From Epiperipatus broadwayi (taxonomy: Eukaryota; Onychophora; Udeonychophora; Euonychophora; Peripatidae): a stretch of DNA of 64,000 nucleotides. The stretch covers positions 11,754,385-11,818,384 of the forward strand of contig JAQFVV010000020.1 in the NCBI GenBank assembly GCA_028023455.1. Reading direction: 5' to 3'. Shown here piece after piece: positions 23,960 through 35,650 of this stretch. The position numbers and the translations under genes are program-made. The notes under the pieces are model-generated. The model saw nothing but the letters and a program-made list of their open reading frames with translations. It had not been told where the DNA came from and made no database searches. How positions within the stretch are numbered: position 1 is the first letter of the stretch; each line of letters opens with the position of its first letter.

Positions 23960-24082
23960 AAAACAATAGCAAGTCTTGCATTGGTGGTTGAGAAGTCAGC
24001 GCGATTGCCTTACAAGCAGTTGCCCGGGTTGCGGGTTTGCATCCCGGCCGATGCTATGACCCTTAAAAAAAAACAATAGCAA
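23960..24082 (+). mobile_element. Short tRNA-Val-like SINE, subtype B, with perfect 13-bp target duplication
   Basis: The body 23973-24069 starts GTCTTGCATTGGTGGTTGAG and has the anticodon loop CTTACAA (UAC). Its long variable region contains GCCCGGGTTGCGGG, then it has the B box and ends TATGACCCTT plus a poly-A tail. The flanks AAAACAATAGCAA at 23960-23972 and 24070-24082 are identical. The poly-A tail and the duplication prove retroposition by target-primed reverse transcription. Confidence 0.95.
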
Positions 24083-25872
24083 ACTGGTCCAAACTACCAC
24101 TAATCAAAAGGAGACCTGTGTATGAGGTAATAGCTGAACATTATAGCTATAGAAGTTGAAATATAATGTGTAGCAACATTTCTTACATTCCATCTGACAT
24201 TAAGACTCTCCCATAAGCAAGTCATGTATTTCAATTTAATATTTTTAATGGTTAATATAGATGTAAATTAAATAAAAAATGGGTTCACATTGATCCCATT
24301 TATTAATAAATTTATATCTATATTAATCTTTAAAAATATTAAATTTAAATATAAGGTAAGATACAAATGAAAACTAAGTTTTTTCTTCTTATATAATTAC
24401 AGCAAAGCCAATAAAAAAAACTTTATTGATTAAACTTTATTTCTAAAACTCAAATAAATTCATATTAAGTCATCATGAAATGACAAAATTTCTGTTTTAA
24501 AATTTAAAATTGTATTTTTAATTATTAAAATATCATAAAAGTTCTATACTACAGTCTCTGGTAACACATTACTGACAATAGTTATCTTTACTGCTACTAC
24601 AAATTTATCTCATATTTTTTAAAATAAAACATATTTGCTTAAAATTCAAGTATAACATGTAAATATTTCTTTTCAATTATTACAATATCAATATTTTATA
24701 AAAATAATCAGAAATATTTAAATTAACTACAGAAAATATACTTTTTTTGCTAATTTATTAACACTAATAGAACCTCAAAGAAGTATGGAGATATGAGTCC
24801 ACTAGAGGGAGCCAAAGACTCCAGTTAACTCTGTTAGTGACTTCCCATTTTAGTTCCTTTTTCTTAGTTTAGAGAAATATTTTTTTCTAAAACTATACCT
24901 GTTTAAAAGAAAAGTTTCTTAGCTCTCTTTTCATGTACAAGTTATGTCAACATGTTATCACAAGTAAGAACAATTTCAACATTTATAAAAATGCTGTGCA
25001 AATTATATGGCAGCCATTGAAATTTCAAATAATTACTTCAGTGATTTTGCATTTGAATGAAAATTCTTCATTTTATTTAATTTTTCTGAGTGGATAAGAG
25101 AGTCTGATGATTGGGAGGAGCCATAGGAGACTAAATCCTAGTTCTGTTGAATATGGGAGCTGGGATGAGTGCACTATGCGGATAATTTCCAATGTTGATT
25201 TTCTCATTCATAGGAAAGGAGAAATAACGTTATTTCTTTTAGCGGTTTTTTAGCATTATTCTTGTAAATGATTTTATCCATGTCTTATTGCAAAGTAAGC
25301 TGCAGTTTAGCCTAATGGTTTAATTACAAGTGATTCACCTTATTTATTACCATTATTTCTAATGTGATTATTGATAAGGTTGGTCCTTTGCTGTTCATGT
25401 GGCTCTTCATGGTTTTCAGCAGAGACATTGCAAAGCTTAGTTTTTTCCTAGTTCTCCACAAGTCTTCCAAAGTATACTGAATTGCTCTCTTCTGGGAGTA
25501 TTCAAGGCCATTCTGGAGATCTGAACAGTAGATTGGCTTAGCCTGTATTTTATATTATCTCAAGTGTTTTTCTATTCCTCAACTTATCTGCCGCAAATTG
25601 AATTTTTCAATATTGTATTCCTAAAACCCTATTCATATTTGAACTCTAGATTTTACAAATAATTTTTAATTGTAACCTAGGTTTACTTTTAATAATTAAT
25701 CAACTCATAGACTAATGTGCTGAGTTGTCACAAATTGATCAATTTTTGGAAACGCTATGGGCAAAAATACAGTGTATCATTTTAGATCTCTATATTATAC
25801 TATATAAATCAATGCTTACCTTGTAAAACATTTTGTACCAATAGAGTTTAATCCTTTTTTTTAAAAAAAAAA
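24083..25872. other. AT-rich DNA, no gene seen
   Basis: No convincing coding or repeat signal. 24760-25570 is slightly less AT-rich but has no open frame. Confidence 0.45.
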
Positions 25873-26222
25873 GTATGGAGAGATGCATGTTGGGAGTAAC
25901 AAGAAGAGATTGAAAATGCAATATATGGGTAAAAGAACAAACAGGTGTTACTGACCTCACTGAAAAAATTAAAAGACTGAAGTGGAGTTGGACTGGACAT
26001 ATTTCTAGAAGAGATGATATTAGATGGACAATCGAAATCTTAAACTGGATTACAAGAGATTATAAAAGACCCAGAAAGAGACCACATGTGATATGGGTGG
26101 ATGAAATAAGAAAGTGTCCATGGGTGATGTGCAGAAAAGAAGTTAAAGATAAAAGAAGATGGATTGAACTTGGAGAGGTCTTCATCCTGCAGTGAATTGA
26201 TAATGGCTGATGATGATGATGA
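25873..26222 (+). pseudogene. RTE-type LINE, 3' end of ORF (copy 2)
   Basis: From 25875 to the TGA at 26195 one frame encodes MERCMLGVTRRD, a stop, and then an open stretch: NIWVKEQTGVTDLTEKIKRL, SRRDDIRWTIEILNW, DYKRPRKRPHVIWVDEIRK and ELGEVFILQ. It is 107 codons with a single internal stop. The MERCMLGVTRRD start corresponds to the 'R.MLG....DR..N..I.....' segment after the RT thumb in RTE proteins, so this is the longest of the four copies here. The (TGATGA) tail ends at 26222 and is followed directly by the minus-strand PLE fragment. Confidence 0.85.
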
Positions 26223-26239
26223 ATAGAAAGAGAATTTAC

Positions 26240-27040
26240 AAGTAACAGTTGATATATTTAACTTCTGATTGAAGGCATTTTTATGTAATACAAGCATTAT
26301 AGACATGAAATTTTATAAACACCTTGGTATTTCAAAAGTACTGTCTTTAGGTTTATGGAAACACAAATTCTTTTGCTAGTGGAAAAAATAATCATTATGT
26401 TAAAATTAGATCGTCTTCTACTGATCTTATCAGTAAATCCTTTAATATAAAATAAAACCACTTTATAACTAGATGATGTATCAATTTTATCTTCTTTTTT
26501 CTTTCTAGTATCAATGCTATGCAAAACTTTGTATATGATGTTTTTATTGTAACTATTAGAAAGTAAAATATTTTTTTGTTACTTTTATTTCTTAAGTAAG
26601 ATTATCTTTTTTAAAGTTCTCTTCAAGAGACTTTTTACTACAAAAAATATTTGGACAGAATGATGATGAGAAATAAAATTAAAATATCTATTGGCATGGA
26701 TGGATTATTTATAAACTGATATTGATATGGGGTCATATTATTTTCTCGCAATCAAAACAGCTAGAAAAGGAAGTAATTTGTCATTTTTCCCTTTCATAGT
26801 AAATTTAATATTAGGATTCCAATCATTAAAAAAACAAGGCATCAAGACCATGGTCCATATAACAAATGTAGCATCCACATATCTGAGCCATATAGATCTG
26901 CATTTCATATTTGATTTTCAAAATTATTTGTGAAGAGATCAGCAATGACAGATGACGTTAGAGATCTCATAAAAAGCCCTTTAATTTGTTTATACTTCGG
27001 AAAATGTGAACAAAAAATGTATTTTCAAGATAATGTTTTC
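26240..27040 (-). pseudogene. Penelope-like element, RT to GIY-YIG (left arm of head-to-head pair)
   Basis: Read leftward from 27040 the minus strand gives YLENTFFVH, RYVDATFVIW (reverse transcriptase catalytic motif, second Asp replaced by Ala), NDWNPNIKFTMKGKND, LLPFLAVLIARK, SIHANRYFNFISHH and FYIKGFTDKISR. It ends with GVYKISC, the start of the GIY-YIG domain, followed by NQKLNIS after an internal deletion of about 50 bp. These are the RT motifs and RT-to-endonuclease linker of PLEs in the right order. Frameshifts and stops make it inactive. It is the inverse complement of 27063-27910, with a 22-bp spacer between, so both copies are 5'-truncated at the same codon. Confidence 0.85.
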
Positions 27041-27062
27041 GTGATTTTATTATTCCATTAGT

Positions 27063-28240
27063 AAAACATTGTCTTGAAAATACGTTTTTTTTGTTCATGA
27101 TTTTTCAAAAGTATAAACAAATTAAAGGACTTACTATGAGATCTTATATCACCTGTAATTGCTGATTTCTTCGTGAATAATTTCGAACATCAAGTATTAA
27201 ATGCACATTTATACTAAAATATGTGGATGTTACATTTGTTACATGGCTCATGGTATTGATGCCTTGATCTGTTTACTTGTTTTTTTAATGAATGAAATCT
27301 TAATATTAAGTTTACGATGAAAATAAAAAATGACAAATCACTTCCTTTTCTAAATGTTTTGATTGCAAGAAAATGTGATTTTTCCTTAAGAATATCAGTT
27401 TACAGATAATCCATCCATACCTACAGATATTTTAATTTTAATTCTCATCATCATCTTGCTCAAATAGTTTCTGTATCAAAAAGTCTTTTGATGAGAATTT
27501 GCAGTTTAGTCTGATAAAGATCATTTTTACTCAAAAAATAAAAGTAACAAATATTTTAATTTCAAATGGTTACAATAAAAACATCATATGCCAGGCTTTA
27601 CATTACATTGATACTAGAAGGGAAAAGGAGTACAAAATTGATCATTCATTTAGTTATAGGTTTTACTTTATATTAAAAGAGTTATTCATAAGATCAATAG
27701 AAGAATATCTAATATTAACATAAAGACTAACAAAAGAATTGGTTATTTTTTCAGTAACCTAAAGACAGAGTACTTTTGGAATGCCAAGATGTTTATGAAA
27801 TTCCATGTTTACAATGCATGAAAAGTTATATAGATCAATCTAATGGATGAATTAATGCCAAAATTAAGAAGCATAAAAATATTTTCAATCAGAAGTTAAA
27901 TATATCAGCTTTTACTTCATACTTTTAAGAAATTGGTCACAAACTTGATTCTGATAATGCTAAAATACTTGCTACTTTGGAAAAGTAACATTTGAGAACA
28001 ATAATGGAGTCTAGCTGATGAAGCACAATAAATTCCAGCCTTGTTGAGACAACTTATTTTATCTATTTCTTTTAATATAAACTTGAAATCAATTGATGGT
28101 GAAAGTGAAGAAAATAAACATTTCATTAATCCACATATTCTGAATGCTCAACTACTTCACGCTCAATCTTATCTTACTTTGCACTGTCATTCTTTACTTC
28201 ACACTGAATCTCATTACTATTTGAGATCTAACAGGTTTTT
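27063..28240 (+). pseudogene. Penelope-like element, RT to C-terminus (right arm of head-to-head pair)
   Basis: The plus strand encodes, with stops and frameshifts: HCLENTFFVHDFSK, KYVDVTFVTW (catalytic YVDD changed to YVDV), NIKFTMKIKNDKSLPFLNVL, ISVYR, and IHTYRYFNFNSHHH. It continues with the linker around ILISNGYNKNI and the GIY-YIG part DVYEIPCLQC, SYIDQSNG (YIG changed to YID), INAKIKKHKN, EIGHKLDSDNAKIL. A further open stretch (28041-28240) ends HYYLRSNR, resembling the YNLRSR-type tails of some retroelement proteins. Both the RT and the nuclease have lost catalytic residues. Confidence 0.85.
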
Positions 28241-28390
28241 TTTTTTAAAAAAGCTTAACCATGACAATGGCATATGCTGTTTCATTAAACATGGGAAAGT
28301 AATCATAAAATGATACATGTTGCAAACGAAAACCTACTGTATATATATGTATAAAGATTTTTGCAATGATATATATTGCAGAGGCTTTGC
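28241..28390. other. AT-rich DNA
   Basis: Short stretch between the PLE relic and a dispersed repeat. Confidence 0.35.
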
Positions 28391-28660
28391 CTATGTGGTG
28401 AAACTGAACTGAGATTAGACCCATATAGCTATCTGACTTGTTAGACTGAGTTTGAAGACTTTACCAGTCTGAAAAATTCATGCTTGCAAACTGATAGAAA
28501 CTTTTTGCATAAACACTTGGAGTCAGTGTTTAGATCTAGTTTCTAGCTCTATCCTTCACTGATGATAGCATATTAGCTTGAAATCAACTGATTTGAGGGT
28601 GGGCAAACAAAAGAGATAGTGAATTCTGACTCTTTTGTCGTTTATGTAAACAAACATACA
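28391..28660. repeat. Dispersed repeat related to 14110-14590 (opposite orientation)
   Basis: Shares CATATAGCTAT, TTTGAAGAC, a GACTCTTTT block and TTTATGTAAACA in an order opposite to 14110-14590. Diverged and non-coding. Confidence 0.45.
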
Positions 28661-28916
28661 GTTGGTCAGTGTTTTTGGTAAAATGCCATCTATTGATCAT
28701 AAATACAAGTGACAGCAAGTTAACGTGATTATAACTTGTTTTTGTTTTTCATATATATATATATATAACCTTTAGAAACCAGTCAACACTTAGACAATCC
28801 CAATATAGATAGCAATCAAGAATTTCAAACTGTTGTCAAGGCAACCTGGTCTCATATTTATAAATACACTAAAGATTGCAACTTGACTACAGAGATTGAA
28901 ATTATTTGTTGGTAGA

Positions 28917-28917
<1 letters not shown>

Positions 28918-28986
<69 letters not shown>
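28918..28986. repeat. (TA)n microsatellite
   Basis: About 34 uninterrupted TA units ending exactly at TGTAACC. Confidence 0.97.
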
Positions 28987-28989
<3 letters not shown>

Positions 28990-29465
28990 AACCTATCTAG
29001 AATGAGATAGGGGTATGAGAAAGAGAAAAGAGAGAGAGGAAAAGAAAATGCTAATAATGAAATGGAGATAGGGATGTGAGACAGAAAGAGAAAGAGAAAT
29101 ATAATATTAATAATGAAATGGAGCTAATGATAATGGTAAGAATAAATGATGGAAAAGAAAAGAATCGAGGAGGAAGAGAAATAGGGAAAAGTAATAGAAA
29201 TGATATATGTAATGAAGAGAGAAAAGAAATGAGATGATAGAAAGATATGAAAGGGAGATATAAGAAGATGGAATAAAGGAGAGAGATATGAAATGAGATT
29301 ATAAAAGAAACTCTTAATGAATGTTTTAAATAGCTGAGATAATAGAAAGATATGAAAGAGAGATATAAGAAGAAGATAGAATAAAGGAGAGAGATGAAAA
29401 GAAATGGAATAAAATTGAAATGAAATGAAATAAAATATAAATGAGAGACTCTAAATGACTCGGCT
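28987..29465 (+). repeat. TGTAAC-start segment with long purine-rich block
   Basis: Begins TGTAACCTATCTAG next to (TA)n. From about 29005 to 29455 the plus strand is dominated by A and G with GAGAAAGAGA and GATATGAAA(G/T)GAGA motifs, some repeated (GATAGAAAGATATGAAAG at about 29236 and again near 29343). No coding potential. It ends near GACTCGGCTCAGTGGGGTC. Confidence 0.7.
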
Positions 29466-32400
29466 CAGTGGGGTCACAATAAATTTAAAGAAAAGAGATG
29501 ATGATCCAGAGATGTATAATCAAATAAAGGTCAAATCCAATATTGATGAACTATAACTACTACAGCATATTAATATTTCAATAAACCATACAAAAGATTA
29601 TCTAAAATCATTAATCAGTGCTTACCATATTGGTCCTACCAATAGATTATACACTCTCTGAATAAGACTTATGATGCTTTGCTTTAAAATATTATCTTAC
29701 AGAATTATATTTACTAAACAATAAGAATAAATAATCTCAGGGATTTTAAAACTAACACTCTTGTGTAAAATTAAAAATTAAGTTAAGTTGCCTAATAAAG
29801 AATTACTGTGATTAATAAATAAATAAGTGACATCTTAGCTGACCATAAAATAATTATAATATGTTCAATCTTAAAATAATAAACAAAACAAATATTAATT
29901 CACAAAATTTAATGAATCAATTTTAATTTAACTAATAATGGCCTATTATCTAAGATATTACTTGAGCAGAGAAAAGAGCAAGGGTACTTTTAATGCCTTT
30001 CCATACTCACAGACAAACACTAAAGACCTCAAATGCAAATGAATTAGAATTCTTTAAATATATCAGATTTAAGATGATGATAGATGATGTACAGTGAATA
30101 TAAGATAAGGTGCAGCTTTTAAAATGATATTAATTAAAATATTTTTCTGAAGTACTAATATTGTTAATCTGACATTGCATAATCTTTAGTCTGAAAGATA
30201 TACCGATAATTTAAAAAAAAAACAACTTTTAACTAAGTATTTAATTAGGTATCTGCTATAATGCAATTATCTGTTTTTATGATTCAATATGAGAATCATT
30301 TACTTTAACATAGCTTTTTTAAATTTTCAAGACAATATTAACTATATTTAATTAACTTAGAATATACTTGTAAATTTCTGAATTGAAGATACAATAACTT
30401 TTACATTTTAAGATTTTGTGAACTTGGAATCCAAGACAATAATATATTATCATATAAAAGTAAAACAAACAAAACAACACTTTTGAAATAATAATAATTT
30501 GATTTATTAATAATGAGAAGACATGCTTACAAATGTAGTAGAATACAAACAATGCCAATACCTCACTAAGATTTAATATAATTATTTGGACTCTTAACAG
30601 TTTTATTTAACTTACACTAATACACTTAATAACCTACAAAGGTTATTCACTGTCACTTTCTTTTAATAATTATATTTTTCTCAAAAAAAAAAAAATCTTA
30701 AATTTTAATTATCATATGTACTTAATAAGCACATTGCCATTCTTCTTTACTAGACTAATTTATACCATTATTGTATCATCTAATAGTCAGAATGACACAC
30801 AGACCTAGATTTATATTGAAAACCCTAAGCTTAATTTTATACTCCTCAACTTAACAAACGCTAAGTTGGAATAAGCATATTCACCAATACTTTTTAAAAA
30901 TATCATCACTAGTTTCACAGACATAACTAATATCATAGTTAGATACATGTTTAAATCAGATTAAGCTAATATTAAAATTAAACTAAATTAAGTGTATGGG
31001 TAATCATTCACCAGAGATCAGTTATACTTTTTTTTTTTAAATAACTTTAGTCCACATAAAATTATTCCCTCAATGTTTTAAAAATAATGATGTAACAGAC
31101 TTACAAATCCATCAGCGAAATTCTGGATGAAAATATTACATTAGTATGTGTGAATTGCCACTTATACCATATGCATATTTAACATATTTAAAATAAATAT
31201 AACTTATTGTTGGTTAGCTTGTGTGTGATAAAACTATCATAGCAACACAATTCAAACATTGATATACCTATGAGCGTTAAATTAGCTACAACTATCTGAA
31301 GAAATACATTTCCACAAACAAGCATATCTTGTCATCACAAATCTAAAACAAATGCAACATCACCTACTGTGGTAGAATTAGCATTAAGTCATCATGAATG
31401 ATAGGCAAAAAATATAAAAATACTAAGCTCCTCAGAGCTGGAAAAGAATGTGGTGGTTTCCAAAATATCTAACTATAAGGCAAAATTAAAATGTCTGGAA
31501 TTCATCTTCAGTACATCTGAGAACAGGAACACACCAGAAAAGCACAATCCTCTCATGGGATTTCCAATGCTTATAAATGTGATCATCATCACTGAAAAAT
31601 ACAATACAATACCCTCTTTTTGGGGACAAGCACTATACAATAAGGATGGAGGATTTTCTCTACTCCATAAGAGTATTCAAAAATTATGAATTAAGACTAA
31701 TTCTTGAGGCTAACAAATACTAACTAATAGCAAGATATATACTTCACCTTAATTAATTAAGTTATTCCTAAGAAGTCTAAAAATTCAAAACGTATATCCA
31801 ATGTTCGAACCAACAAAGCAAACTATGTGTCAAATGACTACTGTAAAAAATACTTTAAACTTAAATGCATATAAAATTCTAGGCAAGGCACAATGCACAC
31901 ATAACAAAATATTAAATGCTAAAATATAATAACTAGTGGACTTTTAAAATTGTAAATTAAATGCAAGAATATTTACTTCTCGATGAATATAAAATATTTG
32001 TAGTTATTCTTAATATAACATTCATAAAACAAATGAATGGATATTCTCTGATAAATTTTTTTAGTAAATTTAAAATAAAAATTGACTAAAACATCCAATT
32101 TATATGAAAATAAGAATGTGATATTTAAATCTCTATAATAAAATTATTAAATAGAAACTAGCTAGTGTAATGCTTGATAAATAAACTAAATCTACTTAAG
32201 AATGGCAAAAAACATTTGCTCATTCAAATAAACCTATTTCGTTTTAAAATTATAACCCTAGTTTACCTGTATATTTATGAAAAAGTGTTACAAAAAAAAT
32301 TAATAGCATAAATATTTTTATGGTTTTCTTTTTTTTAAAATCAATAAAGCAGACCATAAAAAAAAATACATTAATTTAAGTTCATATTTCAGCTCCGTGA

Positions 32401-34520
32401 TGATTTTTCCATTTCATAACATGTAGACAATTTATCCAGGTTAAAATATCGATTTGAATTCGAAGCTTTAACTAATACATTTATACACATGGCAATCATT
32501 TCCAAATGAAAATGTTCAATAGTTCATTAATAATATTTTTTTAAACAATTTTTAAAAAAAATTAAATAATAAGATTAAGCCGGCATGAAACAAAATAAAT
32601 TCTTCAGCTGAACACACTTTAATTTATTTACAGGATCCTGAGTTCAAAATTGCATATAATAATAATAAAAATATCTTTCTATCTGAATTTCTTTATTCTC
32701 TTTTAGGAAAATGCTTCTTTTGAAATATAGCTTTTCTTAAGTACTTTTCCTAATAATATTCCAAGACGTATTTATTTTTAAAATTAATTTCCTTTGCTTA
32801 CTTTTAAATATGAGAGTAGAAATTTTTTTTACTGTTCAAGACATTTTTCCATTTATATGCTATAATTAATGCCATGAAGTTATTTTTAAATACTAGCAAG
32901 TATGATCATTTATAATGTACTCAATAACTATAACTTCATTATTAATCCTTACAAATTACTTTAAAGTTTTATTTCCAAATACCTGTCCTTTCTTACTGTG
33001 TAAATAAGAATTATCCTTTTAAATGTATATATTATCTGTTTGCATTTAGCTAAACAAATCATTTTTACATATGTCAAGATATACATAATAACTTTTCCTT
33101 TTTTTTTTTAAAAAAAAAATCATTCTTTATAGTTTCACTGTAATTGAATGTAGCAGCTTCTTTATAATATTCTTTTTAAACTTTAAAAAAAAAATTCTTT
33201 TTTTTTACATATACTTTTAATCTAACAGGAAAAATAATTAACATTTTACTTTCAAAATAGTTTAATACAACCGAATGCTTATCTATGGCAATGATTAATA
33301 GTTTGTTCCTTAACTTTATTTCCAAGTAAAAAAAATTAAACAAGTTAATGTCATATAATATGTGAGACGCTTCATTTACTTTAGACATTTTTTTACTATA
33401 ATTTCTATGCCTTGACTGAAATTCAAATTGTCAGAAAAATGGATTACCTTTTCTTTTTAGCCCTCCATCACTACAGGATGATTTTAAATATTTTTAAACA
33501 TACTTGTATTTTTTTAGAAATATCAAGTTTTTTTTTACCAAAATTATTTTTTTAATAAAATTTTAAGATCCAACACCAGTTAAATCAAAACAAGATCAGA
33601 TCCTGAATGGTCCCTCCATCTCCGTTTCATCTCACAATTTTTCATCCACCTACAATTCATTTAAAAACCAATAAAAATATTTTTTATTAAATTTTAATAT
33701 TCTGACAAACCAGCTGTGGAATCAATCTACTGACATAATAAATATAATTTTCCCATACCACGTGACCTTCAGCTGCAAAGTCAAAATTTTATTATTAACA
33801 AATATTATGCAACAAATGTTTTTAATGATATTTTACACAATACAATAGTAATAAATATAAAATTTAAAGTTATACCCTTTATTAAACCCTTAAATATTTT
33901 GTTAAAAATAATTTTATCCACACATTTGCTTTATTTACTTATTTTAAACAATATGGGAGTTAAATTATTTTTTCATTCTTATGTTTCCATGTCTATGCAA
34001 GCACATATTCTCACAAAAGTCTGGCTTTACATTAATTGTTTAAAATTATTTTTAGAATTACAACAATAGTATGTTAATGATTATTTAATCTAACTAACTT
34101 TTATAACTAGAATGCTAAACTACAAAACTAATAACAAATATTCTTATTTCCTTTTAATAAAAACTTACATATCATTTCTTTTTTAAAATTTATTATTTAC
34201 TTATTCCAACTTAATAATAATATCTTATTGTTATTCTTTAAACATTAGAATAGATTATACAGTAGTTATTTTAGAATACATTTAATACTATTTATCAATT
34301 CACAATTATTATTTTTAACATTTGCTTATGTTAAATTACTACCTAATATCCCTTATCAAACCAACTAATATTATTAAAAATATTTAGATTATCCTATTTT
34401 AATAATTAACTAGTTTAATTTCCATTTTTATCATCATTATTTTTTTTTAAATCCAAAATTTTAAACAAAAGGTTAAGCTAAGATAACCTTGATTACCTCT
34501 TGGAACTAAGTGACACTTCA
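29466..34520. other. Five kb of AT-rich DNA without recognisable genes
   Basis: Only short frames, poly-A/poly-T runs and no repeat borders that I can define. The 79-codon frame at 31450-31689 has no known motif. Confidence 0.5.
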
Positions 34521-34530
34521 GTTAGGTACA

Positions 34531-34948
34531 ATATATATATATATATATATTGTAATGGACCGACAAATAGACAAACAGATAACCGACCGCATTGTGGTTT
34601 CAAAATGCAATGGAATATGAATAAATGATGGAAATCATAATGGAAAATAAATAGATGAAAGAAGGCCTTAAACGTAGGCATCAAGAAAAAAAATGTAATG
34701 GACCAACAATGTACTATCAACAGTTCTTGAAGACTAAGCTATGTATTTAGGTTATATACTCATCCATTCCTCTAAAGATCTGGCAGATACTGACAGTCAA
34801 AAGAATGATTAGCATTTTACAATTTTGAGATAGATAAATGAATTCAATCACTGCTCTTAAAGTATACAATCTTCCATGAATACTCAGATGATCATCACAT
34901 TTCAGTATCTCTAAGCTACTGCAACCCATAATAGTTTTTTGCAAACAC
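34531..34948. repeat. (TA)n with flanking TGTAATGGACC element end
   Basis: A (TA)n tract at 34531-34550 is followed by TGTAATGGACCGACAAATAG; TGTAATGGACCAACAATG recurs at 34693. On the left of the tract GTTAGGTACAAT is a near mirror image. Consistent with an element end inserted in TA repeats. Confidence 0.45.
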
Positions 34949-35100
34949 TATTGCATTGCCCTGCTTATATCCAAGTCTTAGGGGCTGCTATTTAAAATAT
35001 ATTGCATTGCTTATCTTTGGGAGTCTTAGAGGCTAATATTATACATATATCAAAATAAATATTGCCTTGCTCTCTTTGGAGTCTCAGAGGCAAAATCATG
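34949..35100. repeat. Three diverged tandem units of about 55-60 bp
   Basis: Each unit contains TTGC(A/C)TTGC...CTT(A/T)...GAGTCT(T/C)AGAGGC or a close variant (34951, 35000, 35062). Confidence 0.6.
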
Positions 35101-35650
35101 GCAGGACTACTGTTAACTGCTTCATGATAACTAATAACATAATTCGGGCTGGATCAGTGAATAAGATCAATCAGTCATGAGTGACATGAATACATCACAT
35201 CCTCAAGACAATGACAAAAATCCCCATTCATCATCAACACTTCCAATAGAACCAACCAAACTCCAACAATCAAATATCCAATCTAACCTTCAAAATCCCA
35301 GATTTTCTACAACGCAATTTTCCAAATATGGATAAAATTACTTCTCTACAATTTAACACCATCAATGTAATTCTAAATTGAAACTAAGCTCCAAAAATGT
35401 AACAGACCATCTACCCATCTCTAACTATTTGCCTAAATCCATCCCATTACATTTACCAAAACAAGAATCTGGCCATCCATGGAAAATTGGAAAAATCCAA
35501 TAACACTACAACCAAGATGGATCTTTACTATCATTCAACCCCCATTCATTTGGAAATATGCACAGGATCCACCTAATTTTTATGTCAATCCATTAGATTC
35601 CCTAGAATTCAAACTCAGTCATAATCTGAGTAACTACTCTGTTCAGGTAT
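35101..35650 (+). pseudogene. Possible retroelement gag/ORF1-like N-terminus
   Basis: From an ATG at 35177 the frame reads MSDMNTSHPQDNDKNPHSSS, then PIEPTKLQQSN and NPRFSTTQFSKYG, a stop, then LPKSIPLHLPKQES and WKIGKI in another frame. The Pro/Gln/Asn/Ser-rich character resembles the disordered N-terminus of ORF1/gag proteins and is unlike the surrounding DNA. No diagnostic domain is present. Confidence 0.3.

Noticed and set aside
23973-24060. Functional tRNA-Val(UAC) gene
   Set aside because: The target duplication, poly-A tail, extended variable loop and multiple similar copies show a SINE. The same applies to the other seven copies.
26040-26306. 88-codon minus-strand frame
   Set aside because: Antisense of the RTE fragment joined to the PLE end; a chance open frame.
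26727-26933. 68-codon plus-strand frame
   Set aside because: Antisense to the RT motifs of the minus-strand PLE copy.
28041-28313. 90-codon frame as an independent gene
   Set aside because: It continues directly from the PLE endonuclease relic after frameshifts and most likely is its C-terminal extension.
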